Shown in pieces: positions 33,285 through 41,771 of a DNA stretch of 64,000 nt. The DNA is from JADLAT01 sp964348795 (GTDB lineage Bacteria; Pseudomonadota; Alphaproteobacteria; Micavibrionales; Micavibrionaceae), in contig CAYGDY010000001.1 in assembly GCA_964348795.1 (NCBI GenBank), positions 1 to 64,000 on the forward strand, written 5' to 3'. Under the pieces are notes generated by a model. That model saw nothing but the letters and a program-made list of their open reading frames with translations, was not told where the DNA came from and searched no databases. The translations under genes and the position numbers were made by a program. How positions within the stretch are numbered: the first letter of the stretch is position 1; each line of letters starts with the position of its first letter.

Positions 33285-34064
33285 ATGCTTCTCGTCATTG
33301 ATATGGGGAATACAAACGGGGTTTTTGCTCTGTATGAGGGCGAAAAACTCCGGCATATCTGGCGTCTGGAGACCGTGCGTACAAGGCTGGCGGAAGAGTA
33401 TGCGGCGTTTTTCACACCCTTGTGCACCCATGCGGGGATTTCTGTTCCAGAAATACAGGGGGTCATTGTGGGTTCTGTGGTGCCGGAGACGGAAGGGGCC
33501 TTGCGGACATTTTGTCAGGCGGTTTTTGGCGTATGGCCCCTTATCCTGACCAAAGACCATATCCCGATGGCAATGGCTGTGGATCAGCCGGAATCCGTAG
33601 GAATCGACAGGCTGGTCAATGCGTGGGCTGTGAAAGTTTTTTACCGGACACCAGCGCTTGTGATCGATTTTGGTACAGCCACGACGTTTGATGTGATAGA
33701 CAAAGGCGGGGCGTTTGCTGGTGGAGCGATTGCGGCGGGATGCGGCCTTTGTTCAGCCGCGCTTCATAAAGCCGCTTCGCAGGTCCCCTTGGTATTTGTT
33801 GAAAAACCCGCAGGGGTGATTGGAAAAAATACAAGAGAAGCCCTGCAATCCGGCCTGTATTGGGGGACTATCGGGCTGGTTTCGGGGCTGGTTTCGCGGA
33901 TCAAGGCAGAGCAGGGGGGCGATGAATTGTTTGTGCTCGCGACAGGTGGGCTGGCTGGATTATTTATCGAGGATCTGCCTTTTGTGGATGTGTTTGACCC
34001 AGAATTGACCCTGAAGGGGTTACTAAGTGTGTATAAGGACATGAAAGGTACTGAAATTTTATAG
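33285..34064 (+). CDS. coaX: Type III pantothenate kinase
   Basis: A 259-residue ASKHA-fold kinase that phosphorylates pantothenate, the first step of CoA synthesis. The N-terminal DMGNTNGVF is the phosphate loop, and VIDFGTATTFDVI is the second nucleotide motif; GxxxxRLVNAWAV and GGAIAAGCGL follow in order. An alternative GTG start at 33279 overlaps the birA stop. Usual genomic neighbours birA and rnj flank it. Confidence 0.94.
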   Translation: MLLVIDMGNTNGVFALYEGEKLRHIWRLETVRTRLAEEYAAFFTPLCTHAGISVPEIQGVIVGSVVPETEGALRTFCQAVFGVWPLILTKDHIPMAMAVDQPESVGIDRLVNAWAVKVFYRTPALVIDFGTATTFDVIDKGGAFAGGAIAAGCGLCSAALHKAASQVPLVFVEKPAGVIGKNTREALQSGLYWGTIGLVSGLVSRIKAEQGGDELFVLATGGLAGLFIEDLPFVDVFDPELTLKGLLSVYKDMKGTEIL

Positions 34065-34066
34065 CG

Positions 34067-34203
34067 CGTCATCCCGTTGGTATTTTGCGTAGCAAAATTC
34101 ACACGAACGGGATCCAGACAACGCGAGCGGCTTTGCCGCTCACAGTATAAATTTTGGATTCCGGATCGAACGCTTGGCTTCGTAGCGCTTGTCCGGAATG
34201 ACG
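34067..34203. repeat. Composite palindromic repeat between coaX and rnj
   Basis: A left unit GTCATCCCGTTGG with ACGGGATCCAG, an inner GAGCGGCTTTGCCGCTC hairpin, then a right unit TGGATTCCGGATCG with GTCCGGAATGACG. Two or more elements seem nested or adjoining. Confidence 0.8.
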
Positions 34204-34254
34204 TGTTCGATGAAGTAGAAACAAAACATTTTTAAAGAAAAACGAAAGAAAACC

Positions 34255-35964
34255 ATGACGAGTAAAACAAACACTAAAACAAGTAAAATGGCGAAAACTG
34301 ATATATTTGACGAAAAAGCACTCTTTTTTATCCCTTTGGGTGGCGCGGAACAATTCGGGGTGAACCTGAATGTGTATGTCTCCCACGGGGATATGCTGGC
34401 GATTGATTGCGGGATCGGCTTTGCGGATGAAAATTTCCCGGGGATTGATCTGCTCCTGCCTGATCCGCAGTTTATCGAGGATCACCGCGAGCATTTGAAG
34501 GCGTTTATCATCACCCACGCGCATGAGGATCATATCGGCGCGATTGCCCATGTGTGGGAGCGTTTTGGTGTGCCTATTTACGCCACCCCCTTTACGGCGG
34601 CGATTTTGCGGGAGAAATTCAAGGAAAAGAACATCCAGCGTGCCCCGATCAAAATCGTCAAGGCAGGGGAGCAGGTCGATATCGGTAACTTCAAGGTGCG
34701 CTTTGTCGGCGTGTCACACTCCGTGCCCGATGCGTGCGCGTTGATTATTGATACGCCTGACGGATGCATCGTCCATAGTGGTGACTGGAATTTGGACCCC
34801 ACGCCCGTGGTGGGCGCGCCGACCGACCCGCATTTCTTCAAGGAGGCGGGGGACAGAGGGGTCATTGCCTATGTTGGGGATTCCACGAATGCTGAGGTGC
34901 CCGGCACGGCGGGGTCCGAGGCCACGGTGGAAAAGGGGCTCGAAGCCGTATTCAAGGATTGCACGGGGAAAATCGCGATTACGATGTTTTCCTCCAACAT
35001 TGCCCGTGTGCGCAGTATCGTTAAGGCGGCGGAAAGCTCGGGGCGTAAGGTTGTGGTGATTGGCCGCTCGCTCCACCGCATGATCGGGTGCGCGGTGGAT
35101 TGCGGGTATCTGAAGGGCTTGCCGGACTTTGCGAAGGAGGAGGAACTGCATCAGCTTCCAGCGGACAAGGTTGTGATGATCGTGACAGGTTCGCAAGGCG
35201 AATACCGCGCCGCGCTGTCCAAGATTGCACGGGGTGATTTTCGCGGCGTGAAGCTGGGGCGCGGGGATACCGTGATTTACTCGGCCCGCGCCATTCCAGG
35301 TAATGAAAAAAATATCAATGTGGTTAAAAACCATTTGAGCGCAGGGGGGGTGCAGATCATCACCCCGCGTGATACGAAGGAAATCATCCACGTGTCGGGG
35401 CATCCCTGCCGTGATGAAATTGCCGAAATGCTGAGCTGGATCAGGCCCGCCGTGGTTGTGCCCGTCCATGGGGAGCGGGTACAGCTCGAGGCGCATGCCG
35501 CGCTCGCGCTGGAGTGCCAGGTGCCGCGCACGATTGTGCCCTCCAATGGCTCCGTCATTCGTTTTTCCAAGGGTACGGCGGAGATTGTGGATCACGTGCC
35601 GACGGATGTTCTGGCGGTGGATTTGAAGCGGATTATCAAATCCGATCACCAGTCGATCGTGGCGCGCCGCAAGCTCCAGTTCACGGGCGCAGTGCATGTT
35701 TCTCTGGCGGTGGACGGACGCGGGGAATTGTGTAGTACACCGAAACTGGAAACCGTGGGGTTGATTGATCCGGCGGATGCGGATGATCGGGATATCGAGG
35801 CAGGTTTGCTGGATGAAATCCTTGATTTGTTTGACGAGCTGGATTATGACGAGCGGCAGGATGATCATTTTATCGCTGAGGAAATGCGGATTGGAATCCG
35901 GCGGTTCTGCCAGCATTTCTTCGGAATTAAGCCCAAAGCTACGGTGCATGTGTTGCGGATTTAA
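34255..35964 (+). CDS. rnj: Ribonuclease J
   Basis: A 569-residue beta-CASP metallo-beta-lactamase ribonuclease with 5'-3' exonuclease and endonuclease activity in RNA maturation and decay. THAHEDHIGA is the metal motif; HSGDWNLD, the beta-CASP motif region (GRSLHRM, VTGSQGE) and the later VPVHGE histidine follow. An N-terminal extension of about 20 residues (MTSKTNTKTSKMAKTD) precedes the core; a later Met12 start is possible. It sits after coaX and a composite repeat. Confidence 0.95.
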   Translation: MTSKTNTKTSKMAKTDIFDEKALFFIPLGGAEQFGVNLNVYVSHGDMLAIDCGIGFADENFPGIDLLLPDPQFIEDHREHLKAFIITHAHEDHIGAIAHVWERFGVPIYATPFTAAILREKFKEKNIQRAPIKIVKAGEQVDIGNFKVRFVGVSHSVPDACALIIDTPDGCIVHSGDWNLDPTPVVGAPTDPHFFKEAGDRGVIAYVGDSTNAEVPGTAGSEATVEKGLEAVFKDCTGKIAITMFSSNIARVRSIVKAAESSGRKVVVIGRSLHRMIGCAVDCGYLKGLPDFAKEEELHQLPADKVVMIVTGSQGEYRAALSKIARGDFRGVKLGRGDTVIYSARAIPGNEKNINVVKNHLSAGGVQIITPRDTKEIIHVSGHPCRDEIAEMLSWIRPAVVVPVHGERVQLEAHAALALECQVPRTIVPSNGSVIRFSKGTAEIVDHVPTDVLAVDLKRIIKSDHQSIVARRKLQFTGAVHVSLAVDGRGELCSTPKLETVGLIDPADADDRDIEAGLLDEILDLFDELDYDERQDDHFIAEEMRIGIRRFCQHFFGIKPKATVHVLRI

Positions 35965-35969
35965 ATGCT

Positions 35970-36230
35970 ATGAACCTCGTCACGGGCATTATCGTGTTTT
36001 TGCTGGTCTGGTGGACGGCGATTTTTACCGTTCTGCCTTTTGGTCTCAAGCGGGATGAGACGGGCAAGCCCGATGATCCGCGTTTGTGGCGTAAAGTCCT
36101 GATGACGACTGTGCTGTCGGCTCTGATCTGGCTGGGGGTTTATGGCCTGATTGCCGCCGATATTATCAGCTTTCGAGAGATGGCCAATGCCATGATTACG
36201 GAAGATACAGCGCAGGAGGGACGGAAATGA
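35970..36230 (+). CDS. DUF1467 family membrane protein
   Basis: An 86-residue, two-helix protein (IIVFLLVWWTAIFTVLPFG; TTVLSALIWLGVYGLIAAD) joined by a polar loop with KRDETGKPDDPRLWRK. This matches the alphaproteobacterial DUF1467 family, usually found between RNase J and proS as here. Function unknown. It begins six bases after rnj and overlaps the next gene by four. Confidence 0.85.
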   Translation: MNLVTGIIVFLLVWWTAIFTVLPFGLKRDETGKPDDPRLWRKVLMTTVLSALIWLGVYGLIAADIISFREMANAMITEDTAQEGRK

Positions 36231-36712
36231 TTTTTCGTGTGTTCAATGTGTTTTCTCTGGTGCTTTTGCTGAGCCCCTCTTTCGGGTTGGCGGCCCCCGT
36301 AAAACAGGAGGACGGCGCTTTTGAGGTGCTATGTCGCTCCTTGCCGGTTTATCAAAAGTCCGAAGACGTGGAATACAAGGCGGGTGTTGACGTACACGGC
36401 CAACCTGTTGTGCCGGCTGATGTAACGCCGCAAGTGCCTGTCATGCCTGATATTGTAGAAATTCCCGTGACGGTTGATTTGGTCGCACATTTTAGTGCGT
36501 TGAACATACCGCTCCCGCAAGGGGTTGAACTGAAACCGGAAATAGGCATTCTAGTGGTTTATCAAGACGGACACGTACAATATAACGGGCAGGATATCAC
36601 GGCGCAATCTTATGCGGTGTGTGCTAAACCTCAGAAAATTATGACGCCGGACGATAGACAGGATGCGCCGGATGTCGTAAATTCCTTGAAAAACAAGGAA
36701 ACTCTGAAATGA
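36227..36712 (+). CDS. Hypothetical secreted protein
   Basis: A 161-residue protein with a signal peptide (MIFRVFNVFSLVLLLSP to FGLAA). The rest is proline/valine-rich (VVPADVTPQVPVMPDIVEIP) with two cysteines, probably periplasmic. It overlaps DUF1467 by four bases and proS by four bases, so it is translated within the operon, which is not part of the usual gene order known to me. Function unknown. Confidence 0.75.
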   Translation: MIFRVFNVFSLVLLLSPSFGLAAPVKQEDGAFEVLCRSLPVYQKSEDVEYKAGVDVHGQPVVPADVTPQVPVMPDIVEIPVTVDLVAHFSALNIPLPQGVELKPEIGILVVYQDGHVQYNGQDITAQSYAVCAKPQKIMTPDDRQDAPDVVNSLKNKETLK

Positions 36713-38160
36713 CCAAACCCGCTAAGACCGCCATTACCCCCACACGTGCCGAAAATTTTCCAGAGTGGTACCAGCAGGTCATCAAAGCCGCAGATATGGC
36801 TGAAAACTCGCCCGTACGCGGTTGCATGATTATCAAGCCCTATGGCTTTGCGGTGTGGGAGAATGTCCAGCGGATTTTTGACGGTATCATTAAGGAGAAT
36901 GGCGTGGAGAATGCCTATTTCCCGCTCCTGATCCCCATGGAATTTATCGCGCGCGAAGCCCAGCATGTCGAGGGGTTCGCCAAGGAATGCGCCGTTGTGA
37001 CGCATCACAGGCTCGAAGCCGACGGGCAGGGGGGCTTGCAACCCGGTGGGAAACTTGAGGAGCCCTATGTGATCCGCCCGACATCGGAAACCATTATCGG
37101 GGACGCGATGGCGCGCTGGATTCAATCCTATCGCGATTTGCCGATGAAGCTGAACCAGTGGTGCAATGTGATGCGCTGGGAAATGCGCACCCGCCTGTTT
37201 TTGCGGACTTCCGAGTTTTTGTGGCAGGAGGGGCATAATGCCTTTGCCAGCGCGGAGGAAGCGCGTGAAGATTCTCTTAAAATGCTCGATGCCTATGCTG
37301 ATTTTGCCGAAAATGTGCTGGCCTTGCCCGTGATCAAGGGCGAAAAAACGCCCGATGAACGCTTTCCTGGCGCGGTGGCAACCTTTACGATTGAGGCGAT
37401 GATGCAGGACGGTAAAGCCTTGCAGGCGGGAACCTCTCATGATTTGGGACAAAATTTTGCAAAATCGAGCGGAATAACATTCCAGAACAAGGACGGCGGC
37501 GAGGAATATGCGTACACGACCTCATGGGGGATTTCCACGCGCATGATCGGCGCGCTCATTATGGTGCACGGGGATGATGATGGCATGATTATGCCGCCGC
37601 GTATTGCGCCCTATCAGGTTGTGATTTTGCCTGTGACCAAGGATGACGGGACAGCGGAATCTGTTATGACTGCGTGTGAGGCTCTACAGACAGCTTTGAA
37701 AAAACAAGGCCTTCGCGTGCGTCTGGATGCGCGAGAACTCCGGACACCGGACAAAATGTGGGATGCCGTGAAAAAGGGTGTGCCGGTACGGGTGGAAATC
37801 GGGGCCCGTGAAGCCGCAGAGGGTCAGGTCACTTTTGTGCGCCGTGACTTGGGACGTGAGTCGAAGAAAACACTCTTACTCTCTGAATTTCTTTCTGAAA
37901 TATCCGGTGTGCTCGATGCGGTACATGACACGCTTTTGACCCGTTCCCGCACTTTCCGTGACGCAAACATTACGGAAGGCAAAACGGTGGGCGATATTGA
38001 GGCTTTCTTCAAGGCCGATAAAACGGGCTTTATCAAGGTGCCTGTGGCCGTTCTGGATGATGCAAGGCTGGAGGGTGTTATGAAGACGTACAGCCTTACC
38101 ACGCGCTGTATGCCCTTTGCCGATGACGGTAAAACAGTATTGATCGGAAAGGCGTATTAG
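36709..38160 (+). CDS. proS: Prolyl-tRNA synthetase, archaeal/eukaryotic (type 3) form
   Basis: A 483-residue class II aminoacyl-tRNA synthetase. FPEWYQQVIKAADMAENSPVRG at the N-terminus, RPTSETII, RTSEFLWQEGHNAFAS, AGTSHDLGQNFAK and SWGISTRMIGALIMVHGDDD are typical of the archaeal/eukaryotic ProRS group. The protein ends in tyrosine (LIGKAY), as in that group, whose terminal Tyr enters the active site. It lacks the large editing insertion of type 1 and is longer than type 2 enzymes of about 440 residues. It occupies the usual alphaproteobacterial proS position before lolC. Confidence 0.93.
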   Translation: MTKPAKTAITPTRAENFPEWYQQVIKAADMAENSPVRGCMIIKPYGFAVWENVQRIFDGIIKENGVENAYFPLLIPMEFIAREAQHVEGFAKECAVVTHHRLEADGQGGLQPGGKLEEPYVIRPTSETIIGDAMARWIQSYRDLPMKLNQWCNVMRWEMRTRLFLRTSEFLWQEGHNAFASAEEAREDSLKMLDAYADFAENVLALPVIKGEKTPDERFPGAVATFTIEAMMQDGKALQAGTSHDLGQNFAKSSGITFQNKDGGEEYAYTTSWGISTRMIGALIMVHGDDDGMIMPPRIAPYQVVILPVTKDDGTAESVMTACEALQTALKKQGLRVRLDARELRTPDKMWDAVKKGVPVRVEIGAREAAEGQVTFVRRDLGRESKKTLLLSEFLSEISGVLDAVHDTLLTRSRTFRDANITEGKTVGDIEAFFKADKTGFIKVPVAVLDDARLEGVMKTYSLTTRCMPFADDGKTVLIGKAY

Positions 38161-38163
38161 ACA

Positions 38164-39405
38164 ATGTTCTCCCCCTTTGAACGACTGGTGGCGTGGCGGT
38201 ATTTGCGCTCGAAAAAGGCGGAAGGCTTTGTCTCCGTCATTGCCGGATTTTCCTTCACGGGGATTTTACTGGGCGTGGCGACTCTCATCATTGTGATGTC
38301 TGTGATGAACGGATTCCGGCAAGAGCTCTTTAGTAAAATTTTAGGGTTAAACGGGCATATGAGCGTCTATTCCCTTGAAGGTCCCTTGTACGATTATGTG
38401 TATTTGAAATCCAAAATTGAGTCCATCGAAGGGATTGCCAGCATTACACCCATTATAGAGAGTCAGGCGCTTGTCTCGGTCGGCGGTGTGGCCAATGGCG
38501 CGATGGTGCGGGGCATTACATGGGAGGATTTTACCAATCGCCCCTTGCTCAGAAATTCTATCAAGGCTGGGAAGCTCGAAGATTTTACCGGCAATACGGT
38601 GGCGATTGGTAAGGTGATGGCGGAAAAACTCCGTCTTCAGCCCGGCGATAAAATCACCTTGACCTCGCCGCAGGTCAAATCCACGCCGTTTGGCTCCATG
38701 CCGCGCCAGCGTGCCTATACTATTGCGTTTATCTTCGATGTGGAGATGTACGAGTACAATAACGGCTTTGTGTTTATGCCGCTCGATACCGCGCAGACGT
38801 TTTTCCAGATGGACGGCGCGGTCAAGGCGCTGGAGATTTTCCTCAAAGACCCTGAAACATTGCCGGAAATCCGCAAGGCCGTCTCTCTGGCGATGGAAGG
38901 GCAGGCGGGGGTCTATGACTGGCGCGATATGAACCAGAGTTTTTTCAATGCCCTGCAGGTCGAGCGCAATGTGATGTTCCTGATTTTAACCATGATTATT
39001 CTTGTGGCCGCGTTCAATATTATTTCCTCCATGATCATGCTGGTGAAGGATAAGGGGCAGGATATTGCAATTTTACGCACCATGGGGGCTTCTCGCGCCA
39101 ATATGATGAAGATTTTTATGCTGACGGGCGCGAGTATCGGGATTTTGGGAACGCTGTTTGGCGCATTACTTGGGATTACCTTTGCACTCAATATCGAAAC
39201 TATTCGCGAAGCCATTCAGAGTTTGAGTGGCGCGGAGCTGTTTTCGGCAGAAATTTATTTCCTCTCCAAACTTCCCGCCGTGATTGACTGGCACGAGGTG
39301 GTGTCCGTGATCGTGATGGCCTTTACGCTTTCTATTCTGGCTACGATTTATCCGGCTTGGCGCGCGGCGAAACTCGATCCTGTGGAGGCGCTGCGGTATG
39401 AATGA
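38164..39405 (+). CDS. lolC: Lipoprotein-releasing ABC transporter permease (LolC/E family)
   Basis: A 413-residue inner-membrane permease that extracts outer-membrane-destined lipoproteins. It has one N-terminal helix (residues about 22-48), a large periplasmic domain and three C-terminal helices ending in YPAWRAAKLDPVEALRYE, the MacB/FtsX-family signature. A single permease gene next to lolD suggests a homodimer, as in the single-gene Lol systems of alphaproteobacteria. Overlaps lolD by eight bases. Confidence 0.92.
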   Translation: MFSPFERLVAWRYLRSKKAEGFVSVIAGFSFTGILLGVATLIIVMSVMNGFRQELFSKILGLNGHMSVYSLEGPLYDYVYLKSKIESIEGIASITPIIESQALVSVGGVANGAMVRGITWEDFTNRPLLRNSIKAGKLEDFTGNTVAIGKVMAEKLRLQPGDKITLTSPQVKSTPFGSMPRQRAYTIAFIFDVEMYEYNNGFVFMPLDTAQTFFQMDGAVKALEIFLKDPETLPEIRKAVSLAMEGQAGVYDWRDMNQSFFNALQVERNVMFLILTMIILVAAFNIISSMIMLVKDKGQDIAILRTMGASRANMMKIFMLTGASIGILGTLFGALLGITFALNIETIREAIQSLSGAELFSAEIYFLSKLPAVIDWHEVVSVIVMAFTLSILATIYPAWRAAKLDPVEALRYE

Positions 39406-40081
39406 TGATTTACTGGTCTTGAAGGGGCTGGAAAAAACCTTTGTGCAGGCGGGCAATAGCCTGACCATTTTCAAAAATCTGGATTTTCGTCTGAGCGGCG
39501 GTGAGCTGTGTGCCTTGATCGGGCAGAGCGGCTCGGGGAAATCCACGCTCTTGCAACTGGCGGGGTTGCTGGATAAGCCTACTGCGGGGCAGATCACCAT
39601 CGCGGGGCGCGCCGTGCAGGGGATGAGCGAGAAGGAGCGCACGGATACGCGGCTCTCTACAATCGGATTTGTGTATCAGTTCCATCATTTGCTGCCCGAA
39701 TTTACGGCTCTGGAAAACGTGGCCTTGCCGCAAGTGATTGCGGGCATGCCCATGGCGCGGGCCAAGGAAAAGGCGGCGGGGCTGCTGGAAAGTCTGGGGC
39801 TGGGGCACAGGCTGGAGCATCGCCCCGCACGGCTCTCAGGCGGGGAGCGGCAACGGGTCGCGATTGCCCGCGCCTTGGCGAATGATCCCAAACTCCTTTT
39901 GGCGGATGAGCCCACGGGGAATCTGGACCCCGAAACCTCGGCGGAGGTGTTTGAAATTTTGCTCAAACAGGTGCGGGAACGCAATATCGGCGCGCTGATT
40001 GCGACGCATAATCTGGCGCTGGCGGATCAGATGGACCGTGCGGTTGAACTCAAAGGCGGCCGCATTTTGCCCTTTGATTAG
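39398..40081 (+). CDS. lolD: Lipoprotein-releasing ABC transporter ATPase
   Basis: A 227-residue ATPase. Walker A is GQSGSGKST, the signature LSGGERQRVA, Walker B LLLADEPTGNLDP and the H-loop IATHNL. FVYQFHHLLPEFTALENV is typical for LolD/MacB. It powers the permease encoded just upstream. Its stop overlaps the convergent hypothetical gene by four bases. Confidence 0.94.
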   Translation: MNDDLLVLKGLEKTFVQAGNSLTIFKNLDFRLSGGELCALIGQSGSGKSTLLQLAGLLDKPTAGQITIAGRAVQGMSEKERTDTRLSTIGFVYQFHHLLPEFTALENVALPQVIAGMPMARAKEKAAGLLESLGLGHRLEHRPARLSGGERQRVAIARALANDPKLLLADEPTGNLDPETSAEVFEILLKQVRERNIGALIATHNLALADQMDRAVELKGGRILPFD

Positions 40082-41277
40082 AGGATGTAATCCATGTCTT
40101 CTCTTTGTGTCGGAGCAGAGAGGATCACAACTTCTGTTTGAAGTGTCATGAGGGCTTCTTCGATCTGCTCCGCCCTGTGAAAAAGCTTTTCGTTCAGATG
40201 TTCGCTTTGGTTGAGCGTGCGCGTGAGATCTTCTCCTGTCGGTGTATTTTCCGGATTCAGAAGCATTTTTATGGTTTCCAAAAGGGCTTCAGTCTCTTTT
40301 CTCACATGCGTGCAGTGCATGAGTCCGATGACATCTTCATGGGTTTCTAAATGTTTGTAAGTGGTATTATCAGGGTGGTGTGATAGTAAATCGTTTTTTT
40401 CTTTCAAAAGATATGTTCCCTCGGCTCTCATATCGTCAAAAAGTGCGAGGTTTTCTTTTAAAGTGTCTTGTTGTTTTTGAAGGCTGTTTTTTAAGTCTGC
40501 AATTTCTTCCATAGAAGGTCCCTGCGGGAGTTTTGGTGCGCTGTTTGTGAGAGAGGATGTGATCTTGGGAGCGGCTTTAGGTGTAATGTCCACAGGCACT
40601 CTGGCAGAATTTTCAAAGGCTTCTTTCGGGAATTTGGGGATGACGTAGGTTGGATCAATCTGTCGTTTGAAATAATGGAATGGTTTTTCATGTTTCATTG
40701 TCTCTGTGCCGAGTAAACGATCCAAAGCGATCATAAAATTTTCTTCAAATTTTCCTAAGGGCAGGATCCATGGATTTTGGATGTATGGGACATGAAGATC
40801 GGGCTTATTCAGTATCTTTTTGTCCTTCTTGAAGGGGGTTGATTTTTCCAAAAGCGCGCGCAACTGGTCTGTCCGTCTGGTGTACAGCCAGAGCGTTTTC
40901 AGGACTTCGTTCATATTGTCTTGGGTGTTAATATGCGAAACGATTGTTTTCGCAATATTCCTCTCTATGTCCGGATTGGGATGTTCTTCGCATATGGTGT
41001 TGAGCATTTGGGAGACGTTTTCATGGATAATTCGGGCCGTTTTGACTTTTTCTGAAGAAATTTCAAGGGGATTGAGGGGGGCTTTTTTCAGGAGCCCTGC
41101 CACGAGAAGGAGGATCTCCTGTTCTGATACGGACCGTCTTGAAAGCAACCGAAGGGTTTCTGCCATATTTTCTCGAACCGTTTGCAAGTCTTCCGGATTT
41201 TTGATCATTTTGCCTTCCAGATCTTCCAGAGCCGTGTAATAGGCGTTTTTAATACTTTGGATAACGTCCCATGCCAT
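40078..41277 (-). CDS. Hypothetical protein, long and helical
   Basis: A 399-residue protein starting MAWDVIQSIKNAY. The first 170 residues look helical, then a proline-rich linker (ITPKAAPKITSSLTNSAPKL) joins a C-terminal coiled-coil-like part (EEIADLKNSLQKQQDTLKEN and on). No signal peptide or enzyme motif. AAGG lies about eight bases upstream; an upstream ATG at 41319 is possible. A TTGACA promoter precedes it at 41318-41347. AT-richer than its neighbours. Not recognised. Confidence 0.65.
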   Translation of the reverse strand: MAWDVIQSIKNAYYTALEDLEGKMIKNPEDLQTVRENMAETLRLLSRRSVSEQEILLLVAGLLKKAPLNPLEISSEKVKTARIIHENVSQMLNTICEEHPNPDIERNIAKTIVSHINTQDNMNEVLKTLWLYTRRTDQLRALLEKSTPFKKDKKILNKPDLHVPYIQNPWILPLGKFEENFMIALDRLLGTETMKHEKPFHYFKRQIDPTYVIPKFPKEAFENSARVPVDITPKAAPKITSSLTNSAPKLPQGPSMEEIADLKNSLQKQQDTLKENLALFDDMRAEGTYLLKEKNDLLSHHPDNTTYKHLETHEDVIGLMHCTHVRKETEALLETIKMLLNPENTPTGEDLTRTLNQSEHLNEKLFHRAEQIEEALMTLQTEVVILSAPTQREDMDYIL

Positions 41278-41317
41278 GTGATGTGCCTTCGTTTGTATAA
41301 ATTGTGTAAAATAAAGC

Positions 41318-41347
41318 ATTAAATAACATAATAAAAATATATGTCAA
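41318..41347 (-). promoter_or_regulatory. Promoter of the 40078-41277 gene
   Basis: On the minus strand TTGACA, an 18-base AT-rich spacer and TTTAAT, about 40 bases before the chosen start. Confidence 0.6.
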
Positions 41348-41373
41348 TAAATTTTTGTGATATGAATATTCCC

Positions 41374-41403
41374 TTGACAACGCTGTTATGAATTTGCTTA
41401 TCT
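41374..41403 (+). promoter_or_regulatory. Promoter of the 41437 gene
   Basis: TTGACA, an 18-base spacer and TTATCT, about 33 bases before the ATG. It is divergent to the promoter just to its left. Confidence 0.55.
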
Positions 41404-41436
41404 TCTAAAACAATCATTTTTTAGGGAGAATTATGC

Positions 41437-41670
41437 ATGTCCTACAAAGAAATTCCTGCGGGATACCAAAATCATCCTATGGCGTTTGAAAAATTAGTGG
41501 TTCAAGATGCCAGTGGAATTTTAACCGCTCAATTTCAAAATGCAGATTTTAAAAGGCGCTTACCCGTTAATACAGTTGAGGCTGTTTCACGAGGCCAATT
41601 TCCTGAATTAAATATTTCTGTTGCTGAATCCGCGCAAGCTCTTTTGGCGTTTGAGCATGTCCACTCTTAG
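41437..41670 (+). CDS. Small hypothetical protein
   Basis: A 77-residue polar protein starting MSYKEIPAGY, with AGGGAGAA close upstream; an ATG four bases earlier is in another frame. No signal peptide or recognised motif. It has its own TTGACA promoter and AT-rich upstream, like other orphan genes in the window. It precedes dnaE by about 100 bases. Confidence 0.6.
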   Translation: MSYKEIPAGYQNHPMAFEKLVVQDASGILTAQFQNADFKRRLPVNTVEAVSRGQFPELNISVAESAQALLAFEHVHS

Positions 41671-41771
41671 CCTTTGAAACCTGTGATCGGGATCCCCTTT
41701 CGTAAAAATTCGCAGGAAGGGGGTACCTTGCCTCTGGCGCAGGGCCTTGTAGTTCTGCTAGCCTGCATCCC

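Noticed and set aside
34714..35949. 411-codon minus-strand frame
   Set aside because: Antisense to RNase J, whose motifs are intact; the product is low-complexity His/Arg-rich with no family features.
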